Source: Pseudolabrys sp. (GTDB lineage Bacteria; Pseudomonadota; Alphaproteobacteria; Rhizobiales; Xanthobacteraceae). Taken from it: a stretch of DNA of 35,374 nt. The DNA lies in assembly GCA_029255525.1 (NCBI GenBank), contig JANLJK010000305.1:1-35374 (forward strand), in the 5' to 3' direction. Positions within the stretch are counted from its first letter, which is position 1, and each line of letters begins with the position of its first letter. A program made the position numbers and the translations under genes. Below the pieces are notes generated by a model. It made no database searches. It was not told the DNA's origin and saw only the letters and a program-made list of their open reading frames with translations. Shown one piece after another: positions 8,593-18,131 of this stretch.

Positions 8593-9378
8593 ATGGATAT
8601 CGCGACAAGTCTAGGATACGTGCTGGGCCTTCTCGTCCTCGCCATCGTCATTCTGATGGGTGGCGACCTCAGCATGTTCATCAACGACCATGCCGCGATT
8701 CTGATTTTCGGCGGTTGCCTCGCGTCGACGCTGATCCGCTTTCCGTTCGCCGCCATCGTTCACGGTATGCCGCTCGGCGCGAAATTCGCTTTCACCATGC
8801 GCCGCATGAGCCAGCGCGAGCTCGTCGACGAACTCGCCGGTCTCGCCGAGATCGCCCGCAAGCAGGGCCCGATCGGCCTGGAAAAGGTCGAGATCGACGA
8901 TCCCTTCCTGGCCAAGGGCGTGCGCTTCGTGGCCGACGGCTACGACACCGAATTCATCCGCGATAATCTCGAGCGCGACCGCGACAACTTCCTGACCCAT
9001 CTCGACGAAGGGCAGAAGATCTATCGCTCCATCGGCGACTGCGCCCCGGCCTTCGGCATGATCGGCACGCTGATCGGCATGGTGCAGATGTTTGCCAACA
9101 TGACCGATCCGTCCAAGCTCGGCCCCTTCATGGCGGGTGCCCTGCTGGCGACATTCTACGGCGCGACCGTCGCCAACCTGTTCTGCCTGCCACTGGCCGA
9201 CAAGCTTCACGTCAAGCTGCTCGATGAGGAAATCAACCGCACCCTCATCATCGACGGCATTCTGATGATCCGCGAAGCCAAGAGTCCGACGCTGGTGCGT
9301 GAGATGTTGCTGGCCTATTTGCCGGAGAAGCATCGTCACTCCGAAGACGAGAAAGAGGTCGAGGCGGTCGCGGCGTAA
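8593..9378 (+). CDS. motA: MotA/PomA-family flagellar-type stator protein
   Basis: GDCAPAFGMIGTLIGMVQMFANMTDPSKLGPFMAGALLATFYGATVANLFCLPLADKL, characteristic of MotA/PomA. Confidence 0.88.
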   Translation: MDIATSLGYVLGLLVLAIVILMGGDLSMFINDHAAILIFGGCLASTLIRFPFAAIVHGMPLGAKFAFTMRRMSQRELVDELAGLAEIARKQGPIGLEKVEIDDPFLAKGVRFVADGYDTEFIRDNLERDRDNFLTHLDEGQKIYRSIGDCAPAFGMIGTLIGMVQMFANMTDPSKLGPFMAGALLATFYGATVANLFCLPLADKLHVKLLDEEINRTLIIDGILMIREAKSPTLVREMLLAYLPEKHRHSEDEKEVEAVAA

Positions 9379-9447
9379 GGGGCGGCCTTCGGCGGTTCCC
9401 ATGATCGACGCAATCAAATCGAACCGGCTGAAGGAGCTTGGCGCCTA

Positions 9448-10275
9448 ATGGCGAAGAAGAATCGCGGCGGACACGCAGGTGGTCACGGTTGGTTCGTGAC
9501 CTTTGCCGACCTGATGGCGCTGCTGGTCGCCTTCTTCGTCATGCTCGTCGCCTATTCGACGCAGGACCAGGCCAAGCTGCAGACGGTCGCCGGCTCGATG
9601 CGCGACGCCTTCGGCGTGCAGGACAAGGTCCGCTATTCCGGCATCATCGAAGTGCTCGGCCTGCCGACCCGTCCCAAGCTCAAGAATGCCGCGCATATCG
9701 ATCCGTCGGAGGCCTCGGCGACGCCGTCGCCCGACGAGCATGATCGCCAGCGTACTTATGGCGCGCGCTTCAAGGAGGATCGCAAGTTCGCGCTCGCGTC
9801 TGCCTCGCTACGCCAAGCGCTGCAGGAGATGCCGGAAATGACCGAGATCTCCAAGCACATCATGATGGAGGAGACCAAGCAGGGGCTGAACATCGAGATC
9901 GTCGACCAGGACGGCCGCTCGATGTTCCCCGACGGTCTGAAGGAACCTTACGAGCGGACCCGCAAGATCATCCGGAAGATCGCGCCGGCATTGAAGGCGA
10001 TGCCGTACCGGATCTCGATCGTCGGCCATACCGCCAGCAGCAATATTCCGTCGAAGCCCGGCTACGGGCCGTGGGAACTGTCGGCCGATCGCGCCAATGC
10101 CGTGCGCGAAATCCTGGCGGCGGAGGGGGTTCCGAACAACAACTTCTTGATGGTCGCCGGCAAGGCCGACAATGACCCTCTTTTCCCGGACAATCCGTCG
10201 ATGTCCCCGAACCGCCGGGTGACGATCACGTTGATGCGGGAAGAACCGCCGATTCCGGCCGACCTGACCCCCTGA
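9448..10275 (+). CDS. motB: MotB/PomB-like protein with OmpA-type C-terminal domain
   Basis: N-terminal TM plug (GWFVTFADLMALLVAFFVMLVAYS) with the stator Asp; OmpA-like domain (ISIVGHTASS...WELSADRANAVREILAAEGVP...NRRVTI). Confidence 0.88.
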   Translation: MAKKNRGGHAGGHGWFVTFADLMALLVAFFVMLVAYSTQDQAKLQTVAGSMRDAFGVQDKVRYSGIIEVLGLPTRPKLKNAAHIDPSEASATPSPDEHDRQRTYGARFKEDRKFALASASLRQALQEMPEMTEISKHIMMEETKQGLNIEIVDQDGRSMFPDGLKEPYERTRKIIRKIAPALKAMPYRISIVGHTASSNIPSKPGYGPWELSADRANAVREILAAEGVPNNNFLMVAGKADNDPLFPDNPSMSPNRRVTITLMREEPPIPADLTP

Positions 10276-10360
10276 CACCGCCGAGCGGCCGTTACGCACA
10301 GTTTGCCCCCGGTCAATAGGTCTTGGGGCAGGGCCCGGTATTCTGTTTTTGGCGAGGGTG

Positions 10361-10373
10361 CTATAAGCCCGCC
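10361..10373 (+). promoter_or_regulatory. CTATAAGCCCGCC promoter-like element upstream of first kup
   Basis: Exact 13-bp match to the element upstream of the second kup (12454-12466). Confidence 0.45.
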
Positions 10374-10406
10374 TCTTCGGCCCTTTGGTGGACGCAAAAA
10401 CAGCGA

Positions 10407-12326
10407 ATGAGCCATGGTGTGAACGAGCGGGCCTCTCCGGCCGAGATCGGCGCAGGAACCGGGCACGAAGCGCCCTCAAGCTTCGTCGCGCTCGCCTTGG
10501 GCAGCGTCGGCGTCGTCTACGGCGATATCGGCACCAGCCCGCTTTACGCCTTCCGCGAAGCCGCCATGGCCGCGAGCAGCCATCAGGCGGTCAGCCGCGA
10601 GATCGTGCTCGGCGTGCTGTCGCTGATCCTGTGGGCGCTGATCGTCACGGTCACGCTCAAATACGTGCTGGTGCTGCTGCGCGCCGACAACAACGGGGAA
10701 GGCGGCACGCTCTCGCTCACGGCGCTGGCGACCCGCGCGCTCGGCCGCCGCACCGCCTTCGTGTTCATCGTCGGCGTCATCGGCGCCGCGATGTTTCTCG
10801 GCGACTCGGTCATCACGCCGGCGATTTCGGTGCTGTCCGCGGTCGAAGGCCTGAAGCTCGCGAGCCCGCATTTCGGCGACTATGTCGCGCCGCTCACCGT
10901 CGTCATCCTGGTCGCCTTGTTCGCCGCGCAGAGCCGCGGCACGGCCAAGGTGGCCGCGCTGTTCGGGCCGGTGATGGTGGTCTGGTTCGTCGCCATCGCC
11001 ATCGCGGGCGCGCTTCATATCCTTGACGATCCGCATGTGCTCGCCGCAATCAATCCACTCTACGCCATTTTGTTCATGATCGATCATGGCACCATCGGTC
11101 TGGTGACCTTGGGCGCCGTGTTCCTGTGCGTCACCGGCGGCGAGGCGCTCTACGCCGACCTCGGCCATTTCGGCCGCAAGCCGATCCAGACGGCGTGGCT
11201 CTGCCTCGTGCTGCCGGCGCTGGTGATCAATTATTTCGGGCAGGGCGCCAAAGTGCTGGCCGATCCGGCCGCGATCGAGAATCCGTTCTATCGTCTGGTG
11301 CCGGAAGGCTTCCTCTTGCCGATGGTCGTGCTGGCGACGGCGGCGACCGTGATCGCCAGCCAAGCCGTCATCACCGGCGCCTATTCGCTGGTGCATCAGG
11401 CGATTCAGCTCGGTCTGCTACCGCGCTTGACGATCCTGCACACGTCGGCCTCGCATGTCGGCCAGATCTATATTCCGCGCGTGACGGTATCGCTACTGAT
11501 CGGCGTCCTGCTGCTCGTCGGCCTCTTCCGCACGTCGAGCGCGCTCGCTTCGGCCTATGGCATCGCCGTTGCCACCACCATGGTGGTGGACGGCATTCTC
11601 GCTTTCGTCGTGATCTGGAAGCTGTGGCAATGGCCGCTCTGGAAGGCCTCGCTCTTGGTCGTGCCGCTCCTCATCGTCGACGCAACTTTCTTCTCGGCCA
11701 ACTTTCTGAAGTTGTTCGAGGGCGCCTGGGCACCACTCTTGTTCGGCGCCACGATGGTGCTGATCATTCTGACGTGGCGGCGCGGCAGTGGCATCCTCAT
11801 CAGCAAGACGCGGCGCACGGAAGTGCCGCTCGACACTTTGTTCCGCAGTCTCGAGAAGAAGCCGCCTCACATTGTGCCCGGCACCGCGGTGTTCCTGACC
11901 AGCGATCCTGAGTTCGCGCCGACAGCGCTGTTGCACAATCTCAAGCACAACAAGGTGCTGCACGAGAGCAATGTCATCCTCACGGTGGTGACCGCCGACA
12001 CGCCGCGCGTGCCGGAGGAAGACCGCGTGCGCATCGCGCCCTTGTCCAAGCACTTCTCGCGCGTGTCGCTGAAGTTCGGCTACATGGAGCAGCCGAACGT
12101 GCCCAAGGCGCTGGCCATCGCGCGCAAGCACGGCTGGCAGTTCGACATCATGTCGACGTCATTCTTCCTGTCGCGCCGCGCGCTCAAGCCTTCGCCGCAA
12201 TCCGGCATGCCGGGTTGGCAGGATCACCTGTTCATCTGGCTGGCGCGCTCGGCCAGCGACGCCACCGACTTCTTCCAAATCCCGACCGGACGGGTGGTGG
12301 AGGTTGGGACCCAGGTTACCGTCTAG
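10407..12326 (+). CDS. kup: KUP-family potassium uptake protein (copy 1)
   Basis: [81 protein letters not shown] signatures. ATG at 10407. Confidence 0.95.
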   Translation: MSHGVNERASPAEIGAGTGHEAPSSFVALALGSVGVVYGDIGTSPLYAFREAAMAASSHQAVSREIVLGVLSLILWALIVTVTLKYVLVLLRADNNGEGGTLSLTALATRALGRRTAFVFIVGVIGAAMFLGDSVITPAISVLSAVEGLKLASPHFGDYVAPLTVVILVALFAAQSRGTAKVAALFGPVMVVWFVAIAIAGALHILDDPHVLAAINPLYAILFMIDHGTIGLVTLGAVFLCVTGGEALYADLGHFGRKPIQTAWLCLVLPALVINYFGQGAKVLADPAAIENPFYRLVPEGFLLPMVVLATAATVIASQAVITGAYSLVHQAIQLGLLPRLTILHTSASHVGQIYIPRVTVSLLIGVLLLVGLFRTSSALASAYGIAVATTMVVDGILAFVVIWKLWQWPLWKASLLVVPLLIVDATFFSANFLKLFEGAWAPLLFGATMVLIILTWRRGSGILISKTRRTEVPLDTLFRSLEKKPPHIVPGTAVFLTSDPEFAPTALLHNLKHNKVLHESNVILTVVTADTPRVPEEDRVRIAPLSKHFSRVSLKFGYMEQPNVPKALAIARKHGWQFDIMSTSFFLSRRALKPSPQSGMPGWQDHLFIWLARSASDATDFFQIPTGRVVEVGTQVTV

Positions 12327-12360
12327 GTCGGTCGTGGCCATCGTTTCGGTCTATAAGTAA

Positions 12361-12384
12361 CTGTAAAATATAGATAAAATACAG
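12361..12384. promoter_or_regulatory. AT-rich imperfect palindrome CTGTAAAATATAGATAAAATACAG between the kup copies
   Basis: CTGTA/TACAG outer arms in an otherwise GC-rich region. Confidence 0.35.
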
Positions 12385-12453
12385 AGTTTCGGCGTCTTGA
12401 TCTGCCTCATGATGAGGGCGCTGGGGGCGGCTATGCAGGAGCCCGGCACAGGT

Positions 12454-12466
12454 CTATAAGCCCGCC
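12454..12466 (+). promoter_or_regulatory. CTATAAGCCCGCC promoter-like element upstream of second kup
   Basis: Exact 13-bp match to 10361-10373, similarly placed (about 42 nt from the ATG). Confidence 0.45.
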
Positions 12467-12508
12467 GGCTTATTATCTCGCGCTGCAACAAGCGAAACCA
12501 AATCCTCC

Positions 12509-14422
12509 ATGGCCTCAGTCTCAGCCGACCCTGCCGTCGCGCCCGACGGCTCTGAACACGGCCGCAAGCACAGCTTCTGGGCGTTGACCATCGGCAGCAT
12601 CGGTGTCGTCTACGGCGACATCGGCACCAGCCCGCTTTATGCCCTGCGCGAGTCCGTGCTGGCGGCGACGAGCGGCGGCGGCCTGGCCAACGAGCCGGTC
12701 GTGCTCGGCCTTCTGTCGCTGATCATCTGGGCGCTGTTCGTCGTCGTCACCGCCAAATACGTGATCATCCTGCTGCGCGCCGATAATAATGGTGAAGGCG
12801 GCACGCTGGCGCTGATGGCGCTCGCCTCGCGCGCGCTCGGCCGCAGCAGCGGCCTCGTCATTTTGCTCGGCGTCATCAGCGGCGCCTTGTTCTATGGCGA
12901 CGCCATCATCACGCCGGCGTTGTCGGTGTTGTCGGCGGTCGAAGGTCTCAAGGTCGTGACGCCGCATTTCGATGCTTACGTGGTGCCGATCACGGTGGTG
13001 ATCCTGGTCGCGCTGTTCGCGGTGCAGTCGCGTGGCACCGCCAAGGTCGCGGCCTTCTTCGGACCGCTCACGGTGGTGTGGTTCATCGCGCTGGCCGTCG
13101 GCGGGCTTTGGCATATCGGACAAAATCCGCAAGTACTCTACGCCTTCAATCCCTGGTACGGCATCAACTTCCTCATCCACCACGGCATCATCGCGTTTTA
13201 TACGCTTGGCGCAGTGTTCCTCTGCGTCACCGGTTGTGAGGCGCTCTACGCCGATCTCGGCCATTTCGGCCGCGGCCCAATCCGCTTCGCCTGGCTCACT
13301 TTGGTGCTGCCGGCGTTGCTCTTGAATTATCTCGGGCAGGGCGCGCTGGTGCTTGCCAATCCGAAGGCGATCGAGAATCCGTTCTTCCTGTTGTTCCCCG
13401 ACTGGGCGCTGCTGCCGATGGTGCTGCTCGCCACCGCGGCGACTGTGATCGCCAGCCAAGCAGTGATTACCGGCGCTTATTCGCTCACCCGCCAGGCAAT
13501 CCAGCTCGGACTCCTGCCGCGCTTCGAGATCCGCCACACGTCGGAGGCTCTCGCCGGGCAGATCTTCATGCCGCGCGTCAACTCGCTGCTGCTGGTCGGC
13601 GTGCTGCTGCTGGTCGCCTTGTTCCGCTCGTCGAGTGCGCTCGCTTCGGCCTATGGCATCGCCGTCACCGGCACCATGGTCGTCACCGCGATGATGGCCT
13701 TCGTCGTCATCTGGAAAGTGTGGCGTTGGCCGGTGGTGGCGGCGGCGGCGCTGATCGCGCCGTTCCTGTTCATTGATCTCACCTTCCTCACCGCCAATCT
13801 CTTGAAGATCTTCGAGGGCGGCTGGATGCCGCTGGTGCTCGGCGCGATCGTCATGGTGGTGATGTACACATGGCGGCGCGGCAGCCGGTTGCTGTTCGAT
13901 AAGACCCGCAAGCTCGAAATTCCGCTTGAGGGCCTGGTCGCCGGTCTGGAGAAGAAGCCGCCGCAACGCGTGCCGGGCACGGCGGTGTTCCTCACGAGCG
14001 ATCCGCAGTCGGCGCCGACGGCGTTGATGCACAGTCTCAAGCACTACAAGGTGCTGCACGAGAAGAACGTCATCCTGACGATCGAGACGGCCGACACGCC
14101 GCGCATCAATCCGGCCGAACGTGTGCGCATCGAGCCGGTCGGCGAGACCTTCTCCCGTGTCGTATTGCGCTTCGGCTTCATGGAGACGCCGAACGTGCCG
14201 AAGGCCCTGGCGGTTGCCCGCAAGCTCGGCTGGCAGTTCGACATCATGTCGACGTCGTTCTTTCTGTCGCGGCGCGCGCTCAAGCCGGCGGCCAAGTCCG
14301 ACATGCCGCGCTGGCAGGACCGGCTGTTCATCGGGCTCACACGCTCCGCCAATGACGCCACGGACTACTTCCAGATCCCGACGGGGCGGGTGGTCGAGGT
14401 CGGCACGCAGGTGACGATCTAG
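12509..14422 (+). CDS. kup: KUP-family potassium uptake protein (copy 2)
   Basis: Same signatures and near-identical C-terminus ([20 protein letters not shown]...[19 protein letters not shown]) as copy 1. Confidence 0.95.
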   Translation: MASVSADPAVAPDGSEHGRKHSFWALTIGSIGVVYGDIGTSPLYALRESVLAATSGGGLANEPVVLGLLSLIIWALFVVVTAKYVIILLRADNNGEGGTLALMALASRALGRSSGLVILLGVISGALFYGDAIITPALSVLSAVEGLKVVTPHFDAYVVPITVVILVALFAVQSRGTAKVAAFFGPLTVVWFIALAVGGLWHIGQNPQVLYAFNPWYGINFLIHHGIIAFYTLGAVFLCVTGCEALYADLGHFGRGPIRFAWLTLVLPALLLNYLGQGALVLANPKAIENPFFLLFPDWALLPMVLLATAATVIASQAVITGAYSLTRQAIQLGLLPRFEIRHTSEALAGQIFMPRVNSLLLVGVLLLVALFRSSSALASAYGIAVTGTMVVTAMMAFVVIWKVWRWPVVAAAALIAPFLFIDLTFLTANLLKIFEGGWMPLVLGAIVMVVMYTWRRGSRLLFDKTRKLEIPLEGLVAGLEKKPPQRVPGTAVFLTSDPQSAPTALMHSLKHYKVLHEKNVILTIETADTPRINPAERVRIEPVGETFSRVVLRFGFMETPNVPKALAVARKLGWQFDIMSTSFFLSRRALKPAAKSDMPRWQDRLFIGLTRSANDATDYFQIPTGRVVEVGTQVTI

Positions 14423-14426
14423 TATT

Positions 14427-14568
14427 CGTCATTCCGGGACGGCCCCAACAGGTTCGCGCGAAGCGCGGCCCGATGGCCGGCTCCGGGCCGGCCCCGGAAT
14501 CCAGAAATATTCATGGCGTTCGTGTCTGGATTCCGGGTTCGCGCGCTTCGCGGCGCCCCGGAATGACG
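14427..14568. repeat. Palindromic intergenic repeat (REP/MITE-like), CGTCATTCCGGG...CCCGGAATGACG
   Basis: Outer arms 14427-14438 and 14557-14568; inner arms CCCGGAATCCAGA (14493-14505) and TCTGGATTCCGGG (14525-14537). Confidence 0.8.
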
Positions 14569-14638
14569 CCGGCAAAAGATTGGTGCGAGACCGGCCGATT
14601 CCGGCTAAAACGGCGCCGAATTAAAGGAGTTGCCGTCC

Positions 14639-14980
14639 ATGGCTGACGAAATGGCCCGTGCCAACGAAGTGACCAATCTGACGCCGGCCGAGGTGGCTGC
14701 CGGGGTAAGCGCCGGCCGAATTCTTCTGATCGACGTGCGCGAGCTCAACGAAACCAGCGCCGAGAGCTATCCCGACGCGGTGGTGGTGCCGCTCTCGGCC
14801 TTCGATCCCGGCGCCATTCCCGATCCGCAGGGCAAGCAGGTGGTTTTCGCCTGCCGCTCCGGCCGCCGTTCGGTCACCGCCTCGCTCGCCGCACAGGACG
14901 CCGGCTATCCCTATAAGGCGCACCTTGCCGGTGGCATCATCGGCTGGAAGGCGGCGGGCTTGCCGACGCGGACGGGCTGA
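14639..14980 (+). CDS. Rhodanese-like domain protein
   Basis: LIDVRELNETSAESYPDAVVVPLSAF...VVFACRSGRRSVTASLAAQDAGYPYKAHLAGGIIGWKAAGLP with catalytic Cys in CRSGRR; AAAGGAG SD upstream. Confidence 0.9.
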   Translation: MADEMARANEVTNLTPAEVAAGVSAGRILLIDVRELNETSAESYPDAVVVPLSAFDPGAIPDPQGKQVVFACRSGRRSVTASLAAQDAGYPYKAHLAGGIIGWKAAGLPTRTG

Positions 14981-15703
14981 TCAAGGCCAAGCGAACCGGT
15001 AATTGAGCCCCAGCTTCACGAGATGGGTGCTCAATTTGACATTGGCCGGGGTGGCGGTGAGGCCACCGCCGGTGGTCAGGTTTTCCTCGATCGATTTGAA
15101 CTGCAGGTAATTATATTCGACCTTCGCCGACCAATTGTCCCAGAAGGCGTATTCCAGACCGCCACCAACCATCCAGCCGGTACGGTTGAAAGTGCCATTG
15201 GCGTAGCCGCCGAGACCGTCGGTGACATCCCACTTGTCGCGCGTCCAAGCGGCGCCACCTTTGCCGTAGATCAGCAGGCGGTCGATGGCGTAACCCAGCC
15301 GCACTGCGGCAGTGGCGAAAAAGTCGTTCTTGAGTTTGGCTTCGCCGGCGCCGACGCCGAATATATCGGGCTCGGAATAGCCGACGTTGGCCCAGGAATA
15401 GTCGCCCTCGACGCCGATAACGAATGCGTTGATCTGATAATTGTAGCCAACGGTGACGCCGCCGAGCCAGCCTTTGGCCTTTGCCGGCTCGCCGCCGGCC
15501 GGATCGTCGCCGCTGAAATTGCTCCAGCCGTAGCCGGCGTGGCCGCCGACATAGAAACCGGTCCAGCTATAGACGGGTGCGGGGGCCAGAAGTGGCGGCG
15601 CCTTGTAGACGGGGCGTCGCAAGTCCGCAGCGACAGAGGCTGAACACATCGACAAGAACGCTACAAACGCAACCGATAGCCACACTGCTGCGGATCGGCG
15701 CAT
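14981..15703 (-). CDS. Omp25/RopB-like outer membrane beta-barrel protein
   Basis: Signal peptide, WTGFYVGGHAGYGW, repeated amphipathic strands, C-terminal HLVKLGLNYRF. Confidence 0.88.
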   Translation of the reverse strand: MRRSAAVWLSVAFVAFLSMCSASVAADLRRPVYKAPPLLAPAPVYSWTGFYVGGHAGYGWSNFSGDDPAGGEPAKAKGWLGGVTVGYNYQINAFVIGVEGDYSWANVGYSEPDIFGVGAGEAKLKNDFFATAAVRLGYAIDRLLIYGKGGAAWTRDKWDVTDGLGGYANGTFNRTGWMVGGGLEYAFWDNWSAKVEYNYLQFKSIEENLTTGGGLTATPANVKLSTHLVKLGLNYRFAWP

Positions 15704-15862
15704 GTTGTGCCCTCAGTTTGACGTCGGTCTCTAGCTCCTGCTCCAACCACGCGCTGTGTATCTGATTCCTGCAACCCGGCGATAGCCCAGATGCGGTGCC
15801 CCGCTTTTATCGGCGACGGCAGTTTCGCTAGACTAGCGGCGGGTTCCATCGCCGAGTCGGGC

Positions 15863-16981
15863 ATGAGGTTGTCGATGCGCCAAGTCTTGCTGATGCGCTA
15901 TGTCTTGTCGATTGTCTTGCTGGCCATGGCGGTCGCGGTGCCGCCGGCAGGCGCTCAGAACCCCCGCGTGGTCAACGTCTACAACTGGTCGGACTATATC
16001 GATCCGACCGTGTTGGAAGACTTCACCAAGGAGACCGGCATCAAGGTGCAATACGACACCTTCGACGCCAACGAGATCCTGGAGACCAAGCTGCTCGCCG
16101 GCAAGTCGGGCTACGACGTCGTGGTGCCGACGGCTTACTTCCTTGAGCGGCAGATCAAGGCCGGCATCTTCCAGAAGCTCGACAAGAGCAAGCTGCCGAA
16201 CCTCGCCAATGTCTGGCCGGAGATCGCCAAGCGGCTGTCCTCGTACGATCCCGGCAATCAATACGCCGTCAATTACATGTGGGGTACCACCGGCATCGGC
16301 TACAACGTCAAGGCGATGCGTGAACGCTTAGGCACCAATGCCACCATCGATAGCTGGGACATCGTGTTCAAGCCGGAGATGCTCGCCAAGTTCAAGAACT
16401 GCGGCGTGCATATGCTCGACTCGGCCGACGATATCCTGCCGGCGGCGCTGCATTATCTCGGCCTCAATCCCAACTCGACCGAGCCGAAGGATCTCGACAA
16501 GGCCGCCGAGCTGATGACGAAGATCCGCCCGTCGGTGCGGAAATTCCATTCCTCGGAATATCTCAACGCGCTGGCGAGCGGCGAGATCTGTCTGGTGGTC
16601 GGCTGGTCGGGCGACATCAAGCAAGCGCAGAAGCGCGCGGCGGAAGCCAAGCACGGCGTCGAGATCGGTTATGCGATCCCGAAAGAGGGCGCGCAGATGT
16701 GGTTCGACAACATCGCCATCCCGAAGGATGCCGCGCATGTCGCGGAGGCCTATGCCTTCATCAATTATCTGCTGAAGCCCGAAGTGGCGGCCAAGAACAG
16801 CAATCTGGTATCTTACGCCAACGGCAATCTGGCCAGCCAGAAGCTGATCGACAAAGCGGTGCTCGACGACAAGAGCGTCTATCCGGACGCGATGGCGAAG
16901 CTCTATACGGTGAGCGCGCGCGACCAGAAGGCGCAGCGGCTGACGAACCGGCTGTGGACCAGGATCAAGACGGGTCGTTAG
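15863..16981 (+). CDS. Polyamine (PotF/PotD-type) ABC transporter substrate-binding protein
   Basis: Signal peptide then VVNVYNWSDYIDPTVLEDFTKETGIKVQYDTFDANEILETKLLAGKSGYDVVVPTAYFLERQIKAG. Start uncertain (15791, 15863 or 15893). Confidence 0.88.
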   Translation: MRLSMRQVLLMRYVLSIVLLAMAVAVPPAGAQNPRVVNVYNWSDYIDPTVLEDFTKETGIKVQYDTFDANEILETKLLAGKSGYDVVVPTAYFLERQIKAGIFQKLDKSKLPNLANVWPEIAKRLSSYDPGNQYAVNYMWGTTGIGYNVKAMRERLGTNATIDSWDIVFKPEMLAKFKNCGVHMLDSADDILPAALHYLGLNPNSTEPKDLDKAAELMTKIRPSVRKFHSSEYLNALASGEICLVVGWSGDIKQAQKRAAEAKHGVEIGYAIPKEGAQMWFDNIAIPKDAAHVAEAYAFINYLLKPEVAAKNSNLVSYANGNLASQKLIDKAVLDDKSVYPDAMAKLYTVSARDQKAQRLTNRLWTRIKTGR

Positions 16982-16985
16982 TGAA

Positions 16986-17066
16986 CCTCATCCTGAGGAG
17001 CATCGCCATCAGCGCGTTTTACGCGCGTCTTCGACGCGCTATGGCGATGCGTCTCGAAGGATGAGG
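16986..17066. repeat. Intergenic inverted repeat CCTCATCCT...AGGATGAGG with nested stems
   Basis: Outer arms 16986-16994/17058-17066; nested GCATCGCCAT (17000-17009)/ATGGCGATGC (17041-17050). Confidence 0.75.
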
Positions 17067-17086
17067 GTGGGCAGGGGAGTCCGCGG

Positions 17087-17131
17087 CCTCATGGTTCGAG
17101 ACGCGCCCTTCGGGCGCTCCTCACCATGAGG
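17087..17131. repeat. Second intergenic inverted repeat CCTCATGGT...ACCATGAGG with internal GCGCCC-TTC-GGGCGC
   Basis: Arms 17087-17095/17123-17131 with internal GC hairpin; sits between convergent genes. Confidence 0.72.
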
Positions 17132-17139
17132 GACTTATG

Positions 17140-18081
17140 TTAGCGCTTGTCATCCTCCGGCCGCCAGCGGCGGTGCAGCCACAGCCACTGCTCGGGATGC
17201 TCGCGCACCCAGCCTTCGATCACGGTCATGATCTTCTGCATGGTCGCCGCGATGTCGACCTTGCCGTCGGCGTCGCGCACCGGCTTGATCTCGTCGGTCA
17301 ACTCGGCGCGGAAGCGGTTGCCGGGCAAGCGAACGATGCGGGTGCCGTGGATCGGGCAATCGAAGTGCTGCGCCAGCCGCGCGATCAGCGGATTGGCGCG
17401 CGTCTTGCGGCCGAAGAACGTCACCTCGACGCCGCGCATGTAATATTGATCGACCAGCATGCCGACATGGGCGCCGCGCTCCAGCGCCTGCGAGATCTTC
17501 ATCGGCGCGTCCAGGCTGGTCGAGATCAGTTCACCCATCGTGGCGGCGCGCGTCTCGGTGATCCAATCGTTCAGCTTTTTGATGTTCGGCCGCCGGTACA
17601 GGACCGCGCTGTCGAGCTTGTAGGTCGCCGCGCAGATCGCCGGCAGCTCCCAATTGGCGAGATGCGCGGCGAAGACCAAGGCTGGCTTGCCATCATTGAG
17701 CAAGGTGCGGAAGCGCTCGATGTCGGCGTCGTTGAGCTGGATCCGGCTATTCTTGTTGGGGTTTTCCGGGTCGAAATCCCACAGCCGGTCGAGATGGGCG
17801 AATTCCGCGCCCATGCGGCCGAGATTGTCCCACACGCCGGCGAGGATGGTCTCGATGTCGGCCGGCGACTTCTCAGGGAAAGCGGCGGTCAACTGCGCGC
17901 GGGCGATATTGTTTTCGCGCAACAGCGGTCCGATGGTGCGCATGAAGCGGCCGCCGGCGTTCGCCAGCGTATCGGGGGTAACGACCCGCAGCGCGCGCAA
18001 CAGGCCGATGGCGAGGGCGCCGACGATGGCGTCGCTGGCGCGCTTGGTGCCGCGGCGCAGCTTTCTTTTGAGCGTGCTCAT
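17140..18081 (-). CDS. lpxXL: Lipid A (lauroyl/VLCFA) acyltransferase, LpxL/LpxXL-like
   Basis: HtrB/LpxL family features (ALVFAAHLANWELP, GAHVGMLVDQYYMRGVEVTFFGRKTRANPLIARLAQHFDCPI, WLWLHRRWRP) and operon context. Confidence 0.85.
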   Translation of the reverse strand: MSTLKRKLRRGTKRASDAIVGALAIGLLRALRVVTPDTLANAGGRFMRTIGPLLRENNIARAQLTAAFPEKSPADIETILAGVWDNLGRMGAEFAHLDRLWDFDPENPNKNSRIQLNDADIERFRTLLNDGKPALVFAAHLANWELPAICAATYKLDSAVLYRRPNIKKLNDWITETRAATMGELISTSLDAPMKISQALERGAHVGMLVDQYYMRGVEVTFFGRKTRANPLIARLAQHFDCPIHGTRIVRLPGNRFRAELTDEIKPVRDADGKVDIAATMQKIMTVIEGWVREHPEQWLWLHRRWRPEDDKR

Positions 18082-18131
18082 GGTCGGCAATGGCCTGGGT
18101 CCCCGCTCGCGCGGGGACGAGTGGGGAGAGT

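Noticed and set aside
12521-14059. 512-aa minus-strand ORF opposite kup copy 2
   Set aside because: Shadow ORF over a confident kup; the same type of antisense ORF appears over kup copy 1.
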